7,403 bases of DNA. It comes from Reyranella sp. (lineage in GTDB: Bacteria; Pseudomonadota; Alphaproteobacteria; Reyranellales; Reyranellaceae). Location: the NCBI GenBank assembly GCA_004296815.1, contig SCVT01000543.1, positions 1 to 7,403 on the forward strand. Direction: 5' to 3'. A model generated the notes under the pieces. That model saw only the letters and a program-made list of their open reading frames with translations, ran no database searches and was not told where the DNA came from. A program made the translations under genes and the position numbers. Of the stretch, positions 6,823 to 7,403 are shown one piece after another (position 1 is the first letter of the stretch; each line of letters starts with the position of its first letter).

Positions 6823-7372
6823 AGGCGCGCCGGCAGGCCGGGACGTGGCGCAGGTAGTGGTCGAAGTCCGGCGTCGAGGCGCGCGGATCCTTCGCCTCCT
6901 CGTCGTAGCGGCGCAGGCGCACCGCCTCGGCATGATACGGGTTGGCGCGGAACGCCTCGACCTCGTCGGGCGACATCAGCCCGCCCTGCAGCTTGAGGCT
7001 GCGCACCGAGTCGGGCGCCAGCTTGCCGAAATAGTCGGACTCGACGGTGCAGAGATAGCGCTTGGCGGTGACGTGCAGGCGCACCGGCTCGCTCACCGCG
7101 GGGTCGAAGCGTTCGGCCAGCCACCTGGCGCCCAGCTCCTCGTGCACGTCGTCGACGCCACGCGAAGCGGGATCCTCGCCGAGCTTATGGATCATGTGAC
7201 CGACATCGTGCAGCAGCGAGGCGAGCACCGTCGCAGGCGGCGCGCCGTCGGCCTCGGCGAGCGCCGCGGCCTGCAGCGCATGCTGGAGCTGGTTGATCAC
7301 GGAGAGGCCGTAACGCTTCGTGGCGCGGCCGACGAAGATGTCCAGGAGCTCCTGGCGAAGAGGGTCGCTCAT
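6821..7372 (-). CDS. HD-domain protein, resembles PhnZ/TmpB-type diiron oxygenases
   Basis: This 183-residue cytoplasmic protein is a single HD metal-binding domain. The motif order is Tyr21 and QLQHALQAA with His31, LLHDVGH (His55, Asp56, His59), His77 in DVHEELGARWL, His100 in HVTAKRYL (with Lys104), and RRYDEEAKDP (Arg155, Asp158). This six-ligand set and the HVTAKRYL block match the phosphonate-operon HDIG family (TIGR03276-like) containing PhnZ and TmpB, which cleave C-P bonds of 1-hydroxyphosphonates with O2. By family logic it is more likely an oxygenase than a phosphohydrolase, although no phosphonate gene is present in the window. The length matches PhnZ-type proteins. It is the first visible gene of the minus-strand operon; an A/G-rich AAGAAGG (7377-7383) four bases before the ATG may serve as the ribosome-binding site. 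The next gene starts seven bases after the stop. A plain HD hydrolase remains possible. Confidence 0.82.
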   Translation of the reverse strand: MSDPLRQELLDIFVGRATKRYGLSVINQLQHALQAAALAEADGAPPATVLASLLHDVGHMIHKLGEDPASRGVDDVHEELGARWLAERFDPAVSEPVRLHVTAKRYLCTVESDYFGKLAPDSVRSLKLQGGLMSPDEVEAFRANPYHAEAVRLRRYDEEAKDPRASTPDFDHYLRHVPACRRA

Positions 7373-7403
7373 GCCCCCTTCTTAGCATGAGCCAGGGCGT
7401 AAC

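Noticed and set aside
4829..6996. Long plus-strand open frames (4829-5821 and 5818-6996) opposite the SDR, PLP and HD genes
   Set aside because: No recognisable motifs, while the minus strand carries clear family motifs and ribosome-binding sites.
7373..7403. Possible promoter or upstream gene end before the HD-domain gene
   Set aside because: Only 31 bases are available and no -35/-10 pair or coding frame can be supported; the operon may start or continue outside the window.

Overview
The window looks like chromosomal DNA of a high-GC alphaproteobacterium. The genes are GC-rich with strong G/C preference at third codon positions. They are tightly packed, with stop/start overlaps and Shine-Dalgarno sites buried in upstream genes. 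The gene types (oligopeptide-family ABC importer, COG3618-type amidohydrolase, SDR, PLP dehydratase) are common in soil Rhizobiales and Rhodospirillales; naming a genus would be a guess. I see no RNA gene, insertion sequence, CRISPR array, phage gene or origin.

The plus strand (1-3903) carries most of a Dpp/Opp-type ABC importer operon: the C-terminal part of a DppB-type permease (cut by the window edge), a complete DppC-type permease, a DppD-type ATPase and a DppF-type ATPase. These genes overlap by one base (TGATG) or are separated by 2 bases. The substrate-binding protein, which would define the substrate, is not in the window and probably lies upstream. Both ATPases end in a four-cysteine module with identical spacing. 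A small secreted protein of unknown function starts 7 bases after the last ATPase gene.

The two gene groups converge on a 24-base gap at 3904-3927. A GC-rich 10-bp hairpin with one bulged base (3920-3943) spans the gap and the end of the minus-strand operon.

The minus strand (7372 down to 3928) is a four-gene metabolic operon. In transcription order it encodes an HD-domain protein whose residue pattern resembles the PhnZ/TmpB mixed-valent diiron oxygenases, a short fold-type II PLP dehydratase without a regulatory domain, an atypical SDR, and a COG3618-type amidohydrolase/lactonase. The SDR has its glycine-rich cofactor motif split by about 28 extra residues and lacks a YxxxK catalytic motif. 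Together these suggest catabolism of a small, possibly amino- or phosphonate-bearing, compound, perhaps imported by the neighbouring transporter. That link is inference only. The most interesting items are the atypical SDR and the PhnZ-like HD protein with an altered substrate-pocket position.
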